A stretch of DNA of 64,000 nucleotides from Pseudorasbora parva (GCF_024679245.1 NC_090178.1:47313425-47377424), one strand, 5' to 3'. Shown: positions 52,096 to 64,000, counted from the stretch's first letter. Numbers and translations: made by a program. Notes: generated from the sequence alone by a model not told the origin.

Positions 52096-52953
52096 AAAAT
52101 AACACTTTTTTTGTGTATACACACAAGTGTATACTTTTTTAAGATTGGAACATTCCTGCAGGTGCATGCTCACTACAAGTGCACGTGTTTTTCAAGGGTA
52201 GTGAAACCACAAGTAATTTTCCAGAATGAGTTTCCAAATCGGTTTCCCAAAGGCTCCCTTCCATTTTCTGTTGTTCAAAACATGTAGTCCAATCTCACAC
52301 CATTGGTTCAATGACAGAAACTACAATACAACACACATTGCTGTGAGCTCCTTTTTCACTTGCGATTTCATTGTCTTGTTAAATGAGTGTAGAACTTGCA
52401 GTTTATATCAATGTTTCAGGGCTGTGCCACTTGCCCCTTGAGGATTGTGAAAATAGAAAGCCCCCCAGTCAGCTTTCAGCCTGTGGACGGGCCCCGTCCC
52501 TGGAGGCATCATTAAGAAGAGTCATGCACAATGCCATGTCATCAAACATCTGTCAGGAGTTTACATGTGCATGAGGAGCTACTAGTATCCGATTCCTTTA
52601 TTTAAGATATCTTCTGTTCTTACTTAATAAAGTTACCTCGTCGATTTGCTATAGAGGCATGCATTTGAGAACCTTAATTTTCTAGTGTATCAATGAGTCT
52701 TTGATATCGTAGAATATGGATTTGATATGTCTGTATTCAGGCTTTTTGTTTCAATGAAAGAGTACTTCACATCAGTTAAGTGAATCTCACAAAAGCATAA
52801 AAAGAACACATTTATTCATGTTTCACCCACACAACATTATTTTTTTTTTTTATAAGGTGACTACAAAAAAGTAACTTGTGGTTTTTGTTTTAGTGGAATT
52901 TAAAGAAAACATTAGCAAGTAAAGTCCATAACGTGTTGTATTATTGCTATTAA
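52096..52953 (+). other. grik2: Intron sequence without recognised features
   Basis: No supported feature between array 1 and the nested TTAA elements. Confidence 0.5.
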
Positions 52954-55122
52954 AGGTGCCTTAGAATAAGTTGAAAAAACATGTTAAATTGTTCTCTGAT
53001 ATCTACATAGAGGGTATGTGGCTTATTTAGGGGGAAAAAATTGTCCAGATACAGTTTTACAGGTCCATTTACCCTATAATGTAATGTCCCTAGGATGTAA
53101 TTCTCTGTTTTTGCCTTATTTAGAAGAGTCATGAATATTAATGTTGAGCTCTGCTCTGATTGGCTTATTTCAGCCACTCACAGCACAGCAGTTCAGTTGT
53201 TCACAAAGCGGCTCGTGAGTCCTGACAGAACACACACCGACTGAATGACACTTTAAAGGATTAGTTCACACAAAAATGAAAATTATTTTATTAATTACTC
53301 ACCCTCATGTCGTTGGACACCCGTAAGACCTTCATTCAGTACATTCCCACTCACAAGACCCACACAAGGCACTAAAAACATTGATTCAAGTCCATCTGAC
53401 TACAGTGGCTGTACAATAATAAAAAAAAAAAAAAAGTTATTTGGGCACAAAAATCTAAATAACGATTTTATCCACCATGTTACTGACGTAAAACTTGACG
53501 TATGCGCAATAATATGATGCAGATCCGCCGTTCAGAAACATTACCCAGAAGCGTGGAGGAGCGCCGCTATCGCGTGAGTTCACGTCTGAGACCTACACGA
53601 AAGACAATCATTTGGCGAATAAAGTCATTATTTTGATTGTGCACAAAAACTATTCTCGTCGCTTTGTAAAATTATTGTACAACCACTGTAGTGAGATGGA
53701 CTTTGTATCGATGTGTTTAGTGCCTTTATGGGTCTTATGAGTGGGAATGTACTGAATGCCAATGGAGGCCTTTCTGAAGCCTTTCTCAGCTTTCAACAAA
53801 AATATCTTCATTTGTGTTCTGAAGATGAACGAAAGTCTTGAGGGTGAGTAATTAATGAAATAATTTTCATTTTTGGGTGAACTAACCCTTTAAGCAGAAC
53901 ATCTCAAATGGAGATTGCTAAAATGCAGCTTACTTGTTTATTGGTGTTTTCAGATCATCCACACACAAGAGAGAGCTGAATATGGTTGCCAGATTGGACA
54001 TGTTAAGGTTAAACACCGGAGAGTATACGTGTTCTTTTCACAGAAAAGCTCTGATTGGGGAATTTAAATTACTAAAATCTGACAACCACAAGTATGAACG
54101 CACTTCTTTTCCTCCAACAAAACCAAAACCAGTGTTTTTTGTTCAAGTTTTTATTTTTTAAACTACATTTTAGACTCGTCTTCTTTCGTCACCGATATTG
54201 TGTGTTTATATAACGTTAGTCACAATGTAGGCTACGCAGTGACTGTGATGTACTCTGAAATACAAGCATGCAAAAACAACATACTTCAGTTCTCAAAAAT
54301 ATAAATAGCCGATATATATTTTTACAAAACGCATAGTCTTGTCAAATGACTGTCGTTTTAACTTATATGGTGGAGAAGGTGGCGTTTGCTAGCAGGATCG
54401 AGTGAACGATCTGTAAGCAAAGTATCTACGGTTGTATTTTGTAATACAAAATAATATTACCCTTTGTCATTAGACACTATTTAGTTTTGTATGGTACTTG
54501 CATCATCTAGACAATGCAGTTCCTCTAAGAAACTTTCAATTTAATCAGAAATTGTTTAAACAGTCAATAAGTGGATAAATCACTTCTTACTGCTTGCAGA
54601 AATACAGTTTCCCCTTTCTTCAGTTTAAGACGCTGAGCGAAGCTTGCTTGAACTGGGCCGAACAAACAAAATATTTTGAATTAAATTATTTTGCGGTATC
54701 CGATTATAATTAACATCAACCATGACTGTTGACATTTTTTATCTATGGGAAGGGTATGTAAAGTCCTCACGTCCCCTGCACAGCCTGGAACACGACATCT
54801 GTGTTCTTGATCTGCCTTTTGGCTATCCTCGAGTGTCGCTTGTTTACCTGCAGTCCTGATGATTCAGCTATAGTTCTGCCTGACAAGGAACATGTTTGGA
54901 CAGATGCAAATGTTGGGGGCGTACATATTAATAATCCCAGCGATTGCGTCACAGGTGGTGTTATGTTGAGATTTGTTTATTTTTCCGTAATGTTTTTCAT
55001 GCACAAGATTTACATAAGAACTAGGAGGCAATGGTGTTTGAGACTCACAGTATGTGATGTCCATGTACTGAACTCTAACTCACTATGGCAAGGTTAATTA
55101 AATGTTTCATTTTATGGCACCT
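52954..55122. mobile_element. TTAA-flanked DNA element (AGGTGCC termini), host of a nested insertion
   Basis: Left: TTAA (52950-52953) then AGGTGCCTTAGAATAAG. Right: TTTTATGGCACCT then TTAA (55123-55126). The AGGTGCC termini are inverted copies. The TTAA duplication points to the piggyBac/Kolobok group. A second TTAA element (53257-53889) interrupts it; without it the host is about 1.5 kb. No transposase ORF is visible. Confidence 0.8.
53257..53889. mobile_element. TTAA-flanked MITE nested in 52954-55122
   Basis: The left end AGGATTAGTTCACACAAAAA (plus TGAAAATTATT) and the right end AATAATTTTCATTTTTGGGT (plus GAACTAACCCT) are inverted repeats of about 30 bp. They are flanked by TTAA at 53253-53256 and 53890-53893. 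The interior CACTCACAAGACCCACACAA is mirrored by GTGGG/GGGTCTTATGAGTGGG, so complementarity extends inward on both arms. It is non-coding. Confidence 0.88.
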
Positions 55123-56786
55123 TTAAATGCAGGTTTACATAGAAGAATATTTTAATCCATTTGGATTAATATTGAAAAATAAAGATTTATTTATTTATTG
55201 GTTTGTTTGTTGTCATTTGAGCAAGAGAGATAAGTAAAACACTGTTGCAAAATACCTCTGCCTCTTTCTTAATATCCCCCCCCCCCCATTATCTTAAAAA
55301 GGAACTGTATACTGCAATATATTAACTACACAAAGTCCAAATTAATCCAAATTATTCTAATGTTTAGAGAGTTAAGGCATTTGATGCAACAGGGAAAATA
55401 TACAAATGTAAAAGTTTTACAAATGTAAAAAAAAAATATATATATATATAAAAAATGTGATGGAAAAAATCTAGTCCATGGATTTACAATACATGTGTTG
55501 TTATACAGTAGGTAAAAATGATAGTCACTAAAACCATCCAAATTACTGCTCTACTATTATACAAAGCCCTTTCTAAGTGCTAACAGTGAGCATGAAAGAA
55601 ATGCGAGTTTGATTTCGGCAAATAAAGAGCACTTTGTGCTACATGTACTTATGTGGTGAATTTGAGCAAAATAACAGATGAGTTGTCTATTATTCAGGCA
55701 ATAGTACAGTCCTTATAATAGACAGTTAACTACAGCAGTACCATTATTACAACATGAAAGGATCAGCGAGATTTGTGAGTGCTCTTGTTCTACCTCATAT
55801 TTCAAATGACATGAGAAATCACTTCTCCAGCCATTTTTGATCTGTGCTGAACGAAGGGAACGCGACCTGTTTACCTCTTTTTGCGAGGGAGGTGAAATGG
55901 CTGATAGGAATCAGGGAGGGTTATGAAGCCTGCGAGGAGGCCCAGAAGGAAACATTACATCAAATTAAGAATAGCAACTAGTTTTAATTAGAGAGAAAAT
56001 AAATAGATAATATTGGGAAATGCCAGTCCCTCGAATGTAATTGGGTTTTATTGGTGTGTTATCAATGGCACCCTGGGAGCAGTGTTTCAACAAACAGCAT
56101 TAGGCTTTTATGGCTCGTACTGCATTAGTGTCTGTATTTCTCACCTTTGTACTGCTCGCATGACTGTGAGAAACATAATCTCGCACTGCCAAAGTGACAA
56201 ACATGTTTCTTTTTCAATGTTTCTGCATTTCTCAAAGCCTTGTAGTAGAGCAATTCATTAGAAATGTTTTTACATCACCGTTTAGTCTTGCTATGTATTT
56301 CTCAATACATCGAACTGATGAAGAATGAAGTACTGTATACTTTATACAATATTAATTATAATAGTAATTAATTATTAATTTGAAATTAATTTGTGAAATT
56401 GAGTCTATGCATGATTCTTTTTTTTTTTTTTTTTTTTTTTTAAACAACAGCATTTTACATTCACCATGAATGTTAAGCTTCAAAATGAGGTAAGCAGTAC
56501 TGGTATGCTGTACTCAAGGTCTTCTGAAACCAAGCATTTCACCAACAGACCGAAATTTAATTTGTGATTCACTTATAATCTTCCCCTCCAGTGAGCTGTT
56601 AACTAGAGAACCGCTGTTACCAGATCATTGAGGCAGGGATTTTCTTGAACAAATTGTTCAGTCTGTTTTGTGAACAACTGATTCTTTAGGAGGGAAAATG
56701 TTCACTGATCTGGTTCTCATCAAAATAGTATTTTTTTCTTTAAGCAAAATAATTTTTATTTTGGTCATATTTTATATTAGATGGCC
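55123..56786 (+). other. grik2: Intron sequence without recognised features
   Basis: AT-rich with short homopolymers (C at 55277-55287, T at 56419-56440) and a short TA run near 55437. No exon or complete element was found. Confidence 0.5.
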
Positions 56787-56790
56787 TTAA

Positions 56791-58125
56791 AGGGCACCTT
56801 TTATTACCCTTTTTACAAGATGTAAAGTCTTTGATGAGTGTGTATGTGAAGTTTTAGCTCAAAATACCTCACACATAAATTTTAATAGCATGTTAAAATT
56901 ATCACCTTTTTGGGAGAAAAAAAAGTGCCGTCTCTTTAAATGCAGTTGAGCTGCTTCTCCCAGCCCCCTTTCAATAAGAGGGCGGAGCTTCAAGATCTCA
57001 TGCTACGACACACCGTCAATAACAAAACAGGACAATCTCACGGCACTGAAAATGTCAGAAACTGTCAGTAACGGTGTTCAGTTCGAAGTCAGACAATAAT
57101 GCCTACAGAGCCAGAGATTATATGCAGCATGGAGTAAAGATAACTTTTAGTTTAATTACGGTTATAACTCTTGCTGTCATTTTGCTTTTGTCCACTGTTA
57201 ATACAAGCCTGATATAGCTGACCCCCTCCGAATGATGGGCAAAATGTTACTAATGAGTTTTATGAAGTGTATTGTACATCACACAAAACATGAAGCATCT
57301 GTTTTCACTCCAGAAAATCACCATAAGAGCTGAATAAAACACAGTACAAGAAGTGCGCATTAAAGTCTTGTCCATAAACTCTCTCTCCCTTGCATTATCA
57401 TCAACATACACAGCAAATTACACAAACCACTCCTTACAACTAGCAGTCAACAAATATATACTGACCTTATGCCTGTAAACTTTATATCCATAAAATAACT
57501 CTGATGAACTGTAATAAAGTGCGTGTTACTGCCATTCCAATACTGTCCTGACCATCACTCTATAAGCTGGATCATGAACATCTGATCCATTCTTGTGTAA
57601 AAACTCTTGTTTTGTATTGTCCCTTCGTATTGAACCTCCTTGACAAAGCAGTCTGGTGTAAAAAGATTCGGACAGACATTAGTTATGTGGGTGCGCATTC
57701 TAAAAACAAAATGTATCCAATTTGTCTTTAGGGGCTCAGATGTCGGGAGTACATGAAGATTGTTATGTTCACTCAACAACAAAACACTTGAGCTGCTTAC
57801 GAGACAACTTGTTTATGCTAATACTGCAGAGTTCATGAAGGGGTGGAAATAACAGCAGTTTGAAGGCATGGCAACAACACTACAACAACTCTTCTCTAAA
57901 GCCACCCAACATGGCCTCCTTTGCTGTGTGTTCCTGGGGCAGGGTTTATGTAAATGTTAGGGTTTGTGATGTCATTAAACTTTGAAAAAGCTCATTGTAG
58001 TCCCTACCAGATGTTTGTTGTAGTCCTTAAACACATTTCTGTAAAATAAAATATCTCCCTCTGGATTGAACTTTGAGCTTCATAACTTTGCAGATGTTGT
58101 TTAAGGACCCTTTTAACTTTTAACC
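56791..58125. mobile_element. TTAA-type DNA element (AGGGCACCTTTTATTACCC), right end truncated
   Basis: TTAA (56787-56790) precedes AGGGCACCTTTTATTACCCT, a terminus I recognise from abundant fish elements of the TTAAAGGGCACC group. Internal CATAACTTTGCAGATGTTG (58081) resembles that family's right subterminal region. The inverted right terminus GGTGCCCTTTAA is not present, so the right edge is approximate. Confidence 0.6.
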
Positions 58126-58569
58126 CCGCCAAGATTTTCCAGCAATCCATGTTTTTACTGTAATATGGTTGAGGGCACTATTACACCATCCAAAAACAAG
58201 TTAAGACAATGTTCTGCGTAAAGCAGGAAGAGTGGATAGACGTTGTTTACACACATAAGCTAAAATGATTATCAGCTTTGAACAGTATATAGATCAAAAC
58301 TGCCTAATGTTACCAAATAAAATGTAAAACCCATGGAGAGGAAATGACTGTGAAGCTTTGGGTTTTTTATGGACTCCACTTGATCTAATTTATCTGTGTT
58401 TTGATCATCGTTTGAATCCGATCTGGACAAAAGTGTTTAATTAAAAACATAAATTTTCTTTGTTATGAAACTTAAACTGTTATGAAACTTACTTTTTTGT
58501 ATCCTTGATTTAAAGCAGTTGTTATGTTCTTTCTTTTGAAATATTGACAGTTTACATTTAAACAATATA

Positions 58570-59558
58570 CACTCACCTAAAGGATTATTAGGAACACCTG
58601 TTCAATTTCTCATTAATGCAATTATCTAATCCACCAATCACATGGCAGTTGCTTCAATGCATTTAGGGGTGTGGTCCTGGTCAAGACATTCTCATGAACT
58701 CCAAACTTAATGTCAGAATGGGAAAGAAAGGTGATTTAAGCAATTTTCAGTGTGGCAAGGTTGTTGGTGCCAGACGGGCCGGTCTGGGTATTTCACAATC
58801 TGCTCAGTTACTAGGATTTTCACGCACAACCATTTCTAGGGTTTACAAAGAATGGTGTGAAAAGGGAAAAACATCCAGTATGCAGCAGTCCTGTGGGCGA
58901 AAATGCCTTGTTGATGCTCGAGGTCAGAGGAGAATGGGCCGGCTGATTCAAGCTGATAGAAGAGCAACTTTGACTGAAATAACCACTCGTTACAACCGAG
59001 GTATGCAGCAAAGCATTTGTGAAGCCACAACACACACAACCTTGAGGTGGATGGGCTACAACAGCAGAAGACCCCACCGGGTACCACTCATCTCCGCTAC
59101 AAATAGGAAAAAGAGGATACAATTTGCACGAGCTCACCAAAATTGGACAGTTGAAGACTGGAAAAATGTTGCCTGGTCTGATGAGTCTGGATTTCTGTTG
59201 AGACATTCAGATGGTAGAGTCAGAATTTGGCATAAACAGAATGAGAACATGGATCCATCATGCCTTGTTACCACTGTGCAGGCTGGTGGAGGTGGTGTAA
59301 TGGTGTGGGGGATGTTTTCTTGGCACACTTTAGGCCCTGTTCCAGATGTGGTGGAACAGGAGCTTCGTGCCCTGGATGTGCATCCCACAAATCTCCATCA
59401 ACTGCAAGATGCTATCCTATCAATATGGGCCAAAATTTCTAAGAATGCTTTCAGCACCTTGTTAAATCAATGCCACGTAGAATTAAGGCAGTTTTGAAGG
59501 CAAAAGGGGGTCAAACACGGTATTAGTATGGTGTTCCTAATAATCCTTTAGGTGATTG
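58570..59558 (+). mobile_element. Internally deleted Tc1-like transposon with intact ends
   Basis: Termini are CACTCACCTAAAGGATTATT (then AGGAACACC) and, inverted at the right, CAATCACCTAAAGGATTATT (then AGGAACACC): about 28-bp inverted repeats with two mismatches at most. TA lies on both outer sides (58568-58569 and 59559-59560), the Tc1/mariner target. At 989 bp it is shorter than a full-length Tc1-type element of this group (about 1.2-1.3 kb) because the middle of the transposase is deleted. The ends remain suitable substrates for a transposase supplied elsewhere. Confidence 0.92.
58694..59497 (+). pseudogene. Tc1-like transposase, catalytic core partly deleted
   Basis: The 267-codon frame starts at a plausible Met (a second Met, MGKKGDLSNFQCGKVVGARR, follows nine codons later and matches the usual start). 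It contains the two helix-turn-helix subdomains ([38 protein letters not shown]), the [17 protein letters not shown] linker, and the first catalytic Asp at about residue 163 in [10 protein letters not shown]. At HTLGP, near 59330, the sequence jumps to VPDVVEQELR. This removes the segment that should carry the second Asp and the Glu. A further frameshift near 59440 diverts the last 20 or so codons from the expected SMPRRIKAVLKAKGG ending, which is present in another frame. It cannot be catalytically active. Confidence 0.9.
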
Positions 59559-59639
59559 TATATTCTGGGGGCCATGGGTATTGGGAATATGATAAAAATG
59601 TTGCCGTTTGCTGGCAACTTGAAAATAAAATGCTGTTGG

Positions 59640-59925
59640 GGAAAGTTTTATCTAGATACAACTTTAATACAATATACTTATTATATATATACAAGCATTG
59701 TAATAAAATGTAAAGTATGTGCATTCAATTAACATACTCCTACCTTAACTAACCCAAAACTCTATAGCCTACATTCCTCATCCTAAACCAAACATTAGCA
59801 GTAAATTGGAAATTTTCCAGAAGAACATTCCAGCTTACACAGTGAATCCATTGTCTTGTAGGCATGCTAAGGTTAGTATGTAGTAGTTAAGGCGAACTAA
59901 TATAAACTGTGACCCTGGTTATGAG
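59640..59925. repeat. Probable MITE fragment (GTAGTTAAGGC ... GTGACCC end)
   Basis: GTATGTAGTAGTTAAGGCGA followed by ATATAAACTGTGACCCTGG (59874-59918) is the inverted relative of GGGTCACACTTTTTATGTTA and GTCTTTAACTACTATGTACT at 61215-61257. Both are ends of one MITE family. The rest of this copy is degraded. Confidence 0.45.
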
Positions 59926-60029
59926 GTGAAATATGAACCAATATGTCAAGAATATGACATGTTCTTGACCATTTTGTGAGGTGTCACCCACTTGACCACC
60001 GGAAATACGTAGATGCTAAGCAGAACTAA

Positions 60030-61212
<1,183 letters not shown>

Positions 61213-61311
61213 TGGGTCACACTTTTTATGTTAGGTGTCTTTAACTACTATGTACTAACACAATCAATGCATTGTACTTATTTTTGATCATTTATTGCAA
61301 AATAATTTTGC
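61213..61311. mobile_element. MITE left arm adjoining 42-bp array 2
   Basis: GGGTCACACTTTTTATGTTA, GGTGTCTTTAACTACTATGT and ATTGCAAAATAATTTTGCTG form the left arm of an abundant fish MITE. In the copies I remember, this arm leads into an interior with GGTTAGGGACAGG and TGGTGGTATGGGTAGGTTTAAGGGT. Here it leads straight into 42-bp array units of very similar sequence. The right arm is not found at the array end. Confidence 0.6.
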
Positions 61312-61455
61312 TGATAGGCGTGGTGGTATGGGTAAGCTTAAGGGTAAGTTAGGGACGGGTGTGGTGGTGTGGGTCAGTTTAAGGGTAAAGTTAGGGACAG
61401 GTGTGGTGGTGTGGGTCAGTTTAAGGGTAGAGTTAGGGACAGGTGTGGTGGTGTT
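61312..61455. repeat. 42-bp minisatellite array 2, proximal part (about 3 units)
   Basis: Three units of the same 42-bp repeat as at 50410-52095, the first divergent (GGTGGTATGGGTAAGCTTAA). The array is cut off at about 61455 by inserted sequence and resumes at 61919. Confidence 0.92.
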
Positions 61456-61918
61456 TCATAGAAAACGTAATTTCTATGAAAGTTAAGCTTGCAAAGGCAT
61501 GAACTGAAAAGCGGCAGACTGAACTCGCGTTGTGACTGTATAGACTGTATGGCGAGTGTAGTCGTGATTACCTCAGCTCTCATCACGAGAGCTCATCAGC
61601 TCATTTCTCTCACTCCTGCAGTTAGTGATCAGTGCTGTGATACTCGCGCGGTGACTCACTCATTATATTTAACAGACACGTTCAGTTTTTAATTGTAGTG
61701 TCTTCAACTCAGTCTCTGTAATCCAGTAGCGGTGGCTTTGGGAATGGCCTCACAGGGCAGCGAAGCATTCTGTGAATTGTCATCCCCATGAGACAAAAAT
61801 ACATTTTCTGTCTTTTCTCAGTCTAGAAGGCACCAAATTCAAAAATAATTTCACATTTCTACTACATTGATGACCCAGTTTAAATACAGATTCATCTTCC
61901 CAGCGGTGAAGTACCCCT
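61456..61918. mobile_element. TTAA-type element fragment inserted in array 2
   Basis: The right boundary reads GTGAAGTACCCCT followed by TTAA (61919-61922), and that TTAA is part of an array unit (GTTTAAGGG). GATGACCCAGTTTAAATACA and the AAGTACCCCT end resemble the right half of a TTAA-duplicating fish element. The left end (after GGTGTGGTGGTG at 61455) does not show the matching AGGGGTACTTC, so the left side is deleted or rearranged. Confidence 0.55.
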
Positions 61919-63680
61919 TTAAGGGTAGAGTTAGGGACAGGTGTGGATCAGTTTAAGGGTAGAGTTAGGGACAGGTGTGGGTCAGTTTAAAGGTAGCGTT
62001 AGGGACAGGTGTGGGTCAGTTTAAGGGTAGAGTTAGGGACAGGTGTGGTGGTGTGGGTCAGTTTAAAGGTATCGTTAGGGACAGGTGTGGGTCAGTTTAA
62101 GGGTAGAGTTAGGGACAGGTGTGGTGGTGTGGGTCAGTTAAAGGGTAAAGTTAGGGACAGGTGTGGTGGTGTGGGTCAGTTTAAAGGTAGCGTTAGGGAC
62201 AGGTGTGGGTCAGTTTAAGGGTAGAGTTAGGGACAGGTCTGGTGGTGTGGGTCAGTTTAAGGGTAGAGTTAGGGACAGGTGTGGTGGTGTGGGTCAGTTT
62301 AAGGGTAGAGTTAGGGACAGGTGTGGTGGTGTGGGTCAGTTTAAGGGTAGAGTTAGGGACATGTGTGGTGGTGTGGGTCAGTTTAAAGGTAGCGTTAGGG
62401 ACAGGTGTGGGTCAGTTTAAGGGTAGAGTTAGGGACAGGTCTGGTGGTGTGGGTCAGTTTAAGGGTAAAGTTAGGGACAGGTGTGGTGGTGTGGGTCAGT
62501 TTAAGGGTAAAGTTAAGGACAGGTGTGGTGGTGTGGGTCAGTTTAAGGGTAGAGTTAGGGACAGGTGTGGTGGTGTGGGTCAGTTTAAGGGTAGAGTTAG
62601 GGACAGGTGTGGTGGTGTGGGTCAGTTTAAGGGTAGAGTTAGGGACTGGTGTGGTGGTGTGGGTCAGTTTAAGGGTAGAGTTAGGGACAGGTGTGGTGGT
62701 GTGGGTCAGTTTAAGGGTAGAGTTAGGGACAGGTGTGGTGGTGTGGTAAGTTTAAGGGTAGAGTTAGGGACAGGTGTGGTGTTGTGGGTCAGTTTAAGGG
62801 TAAAGTTAGGGACAGGTGTGGTGGTGTGGGTCAGTTTAAGGGTAGAGTTAGGGACAGGTGTGGTGGTGTGTGTCAGTTTAAGGGTAACGTTAGGGACAGG
62901 TGTGGTGGTGTGGGTCAGTTTAAGGGTAAAGTTAGGGACAGGTGTGGTGGTGTGGGTCAGTTTAAGGGTAGAGTTAGAGACAGGTGTGGTGGTGTGGGTC
63001 AGTTTAAGGGTAAAGTTAGGGACAGGTGTGGTGGTGTGGGTCAGTTTAAGGGTAAAGTTAGGGACAGGTGTGGTGGTGTGGGTCAGTTTAAGGGTAGAGT
63101 TAGAGACAGGTGTGGTGGTGTGGGTCAGTTTAAGGCTAAAGTTAGGGACAGGTGTGGTGGTGTTGGTCAGTTTAAGGGTAAAGTTAGGGACAGGTGTGGT
63201 GGTGTGGGTCAGTTTAAGGGTAGAGTTAGAGACAGGTGTGGTGGTGTGGGTCAGTTTAAGGGTAAAGTTAGGGACAGGTGTGGTGGTGTGGGTCAGTTTA
63301 AGGGTAGAGTTAGGGACAGGTGTGGTGGTGTGGGTCAGTTTAAGGGTAAAGTTAGGGACAGGTGTGGTGGTGTGGGTCAGTTTAAGGGTAGAGTTAGAGA
63401 CAGGTGTGGTGGTGTGGGTCAGTTTAAGGGTAGAGTTAGGGACAGGTGTGGTGGTGTGGGTCAGTTTAAGGGTAGAGTTAGGGACAGGTGTGGTGGTGTG
63501 GGTCAGTTTAAGGGTAGAGTTAGGGTCAGGTGTGGTGGTGTGGGTCAGTTTAAGGGTAAAGTTAGGGACAGGTGTGGTGGTGTGGGTCAGTTTAAGGGTA
63601 GAGTTAGGGACAGGTGTGGTGGTGTGGGTCAGTTTAAGGGTAACGTTAGGGACAGGTGTGGGTCAGTTTAAGGGTAGTGG
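61919..63680. repeat. 42-bp minisatellite array 2, main part (about 42 units)
   Basis: Same unit and orientation as array 1. AGAG-type units predominate, with AAAG, AACG and GAGAC variants. Shortened 34-bp units (lacking 8 bp of GGTGGTGT) are concentrated at the proximal end, with TTTAAAGGTAGCG or TTTAAAGGTATCG as markers. Long ORFs of up to 502 codons over this array arise from the 42-bp period and lack of stops and are not credible genes. Confidence 0.97.
62180..62583. repeat. 202-bp duplicated block within array 2
   Basis: Marker TTTAAAGGTAGCG occurs at 62180 and 62382, and the rare variant GGACAGGTCTGG occurs at about 62233 and 62435, both pairs 202 bp apart. 202 equals one 34-bp unit plus four 42-bp units. 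Earlier markers at 61986 and 62062 are 76 bp apart (34+42), and 62062 to 62180 is 118 bp (34+2x42). This suggests stepwise growth of the spacing. Confidence 0.75.
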
Positions 63681-64000
63681 GACAGAACCAAGCATTACTT
63701 TTTTAATGTAAATGATAGCTGACATTTAGTTGTCCTTGTTTATTTTAAAATAGTTTTCTGCAGTGAATGAATTAGTTAGAATACCATAGTCATTATTCTG
63801 TAATAACAAGTGAAATAGGAAACACAGGCTCATTGGAAAAAAATGCCTCTACCTACATTTTTGCAAAACTTAAAACATGTACTAAAACAAATCACTGCAG
63901 TTTCCAGCTGAAATAATCTCTAGATGCAGTAAAATCTTCCATTCCTTTTAACACAAATTATGATTATGGGGTAGATTATCATTTAATACAGACTTATTTT
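63681..64000 (+). other. grik2: Intron sequence without recognised features
   Basis: AT-rich non-coding sequence to the end of the window. Confidence 0.5.

Noticed and set aside
50903..52102. 399-codon ORF with 14-residue repeats
   Set aside because: Generated by the 42-bp tandem repeat; similar open frames exist in other frames and on the minus strand, and the region is intronic.
62203..63711. 502-codon ORF with 14-residue repeats
   Set aside because: Same tandem-repeat artefact; its frame changes character at shortened 34-bp units.

Overview
The window is vertebrate, specifically teleost, genomic DNA and very likely cyprinid. It holds four coding exons of one neuronal gene spread over 59 kb, joined by long AT-rich introns full of fish-type DNA transposons, MITEs, a tRNA-derived SINE, a DIRS retrotransposon and long dinucleotide microsatellites. 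There is no bacterial-style gene organisation, no CRISPR array and no rRNA gene. The cyprinid assignment is an inference from the repeat families, which I recognise from memory.

The only host gene I can support is a GluK2-type kainate receptor (grik2) on the plus strand. Its exons are 1259-1377 (pore loop M2 with the Q/R editing codon), 4980-5197 (M3 gate and start of the S2 ligand-binding half), 34275-34500 (rest of S2) and 60076-60326 (end of S2 and membrane segment M4). Splice sites and intron phases agree across all four, so together they read continuously. The 5' part of the gene (amino-terminal domain, S1, M1) lies before base 1, and the exon or exons for the cytoplasmic tail lie after base 64000.

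Intron layout. The 3.6-kb intron (1378-4979) carries a complete hAT MITE at 1570-2582. The 29-kb intron (5198-34274) carries a SINE, a hAT element nested in a palindromic MITE, Tc1 remnants (12.2, 16.4, 21.8 and 24.8 kb), a TTAA-flanked element with a broken THAP-domain exon (13.0-14.5 kb), an R2/Rex6-like LINE 3' end (15 kb), a 37/38-bp minisatellite (17.6-18.2 kb) and several hAT-like elements. The 25.6-kb intron (34501-60075) carries a degenerate DIRS retrotransposon (38.9-43.4 kb), palindromic MITEs, a decayed Tc1-like transposase (48.4-49.9 kb), a 42-bp minisatellite (50.4-52.1 kb), a TTAA element nested in another TTAA element (52.9-55.1 kb) and an internally deleted Tc1 element with intact ends (58.6-59.6 kb). 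The intron after the M4 exon holds a second, larger array of the same 42-bp minisatellite (61.3-63.7 kb).

The most striking structure is this pair of G-rich 42-bp arrays on either side of the M4 exon. They have higher-order repeat structure, one is interrupted by an insertion at a TTAA supplied by the repeat unit, and they may derive from the interior of a common MITE. Because the period is a multiple of three and the unit lacks stops, the arrays create ORFs of up to about 500 codons. These are not evidence of protein-coding genes.
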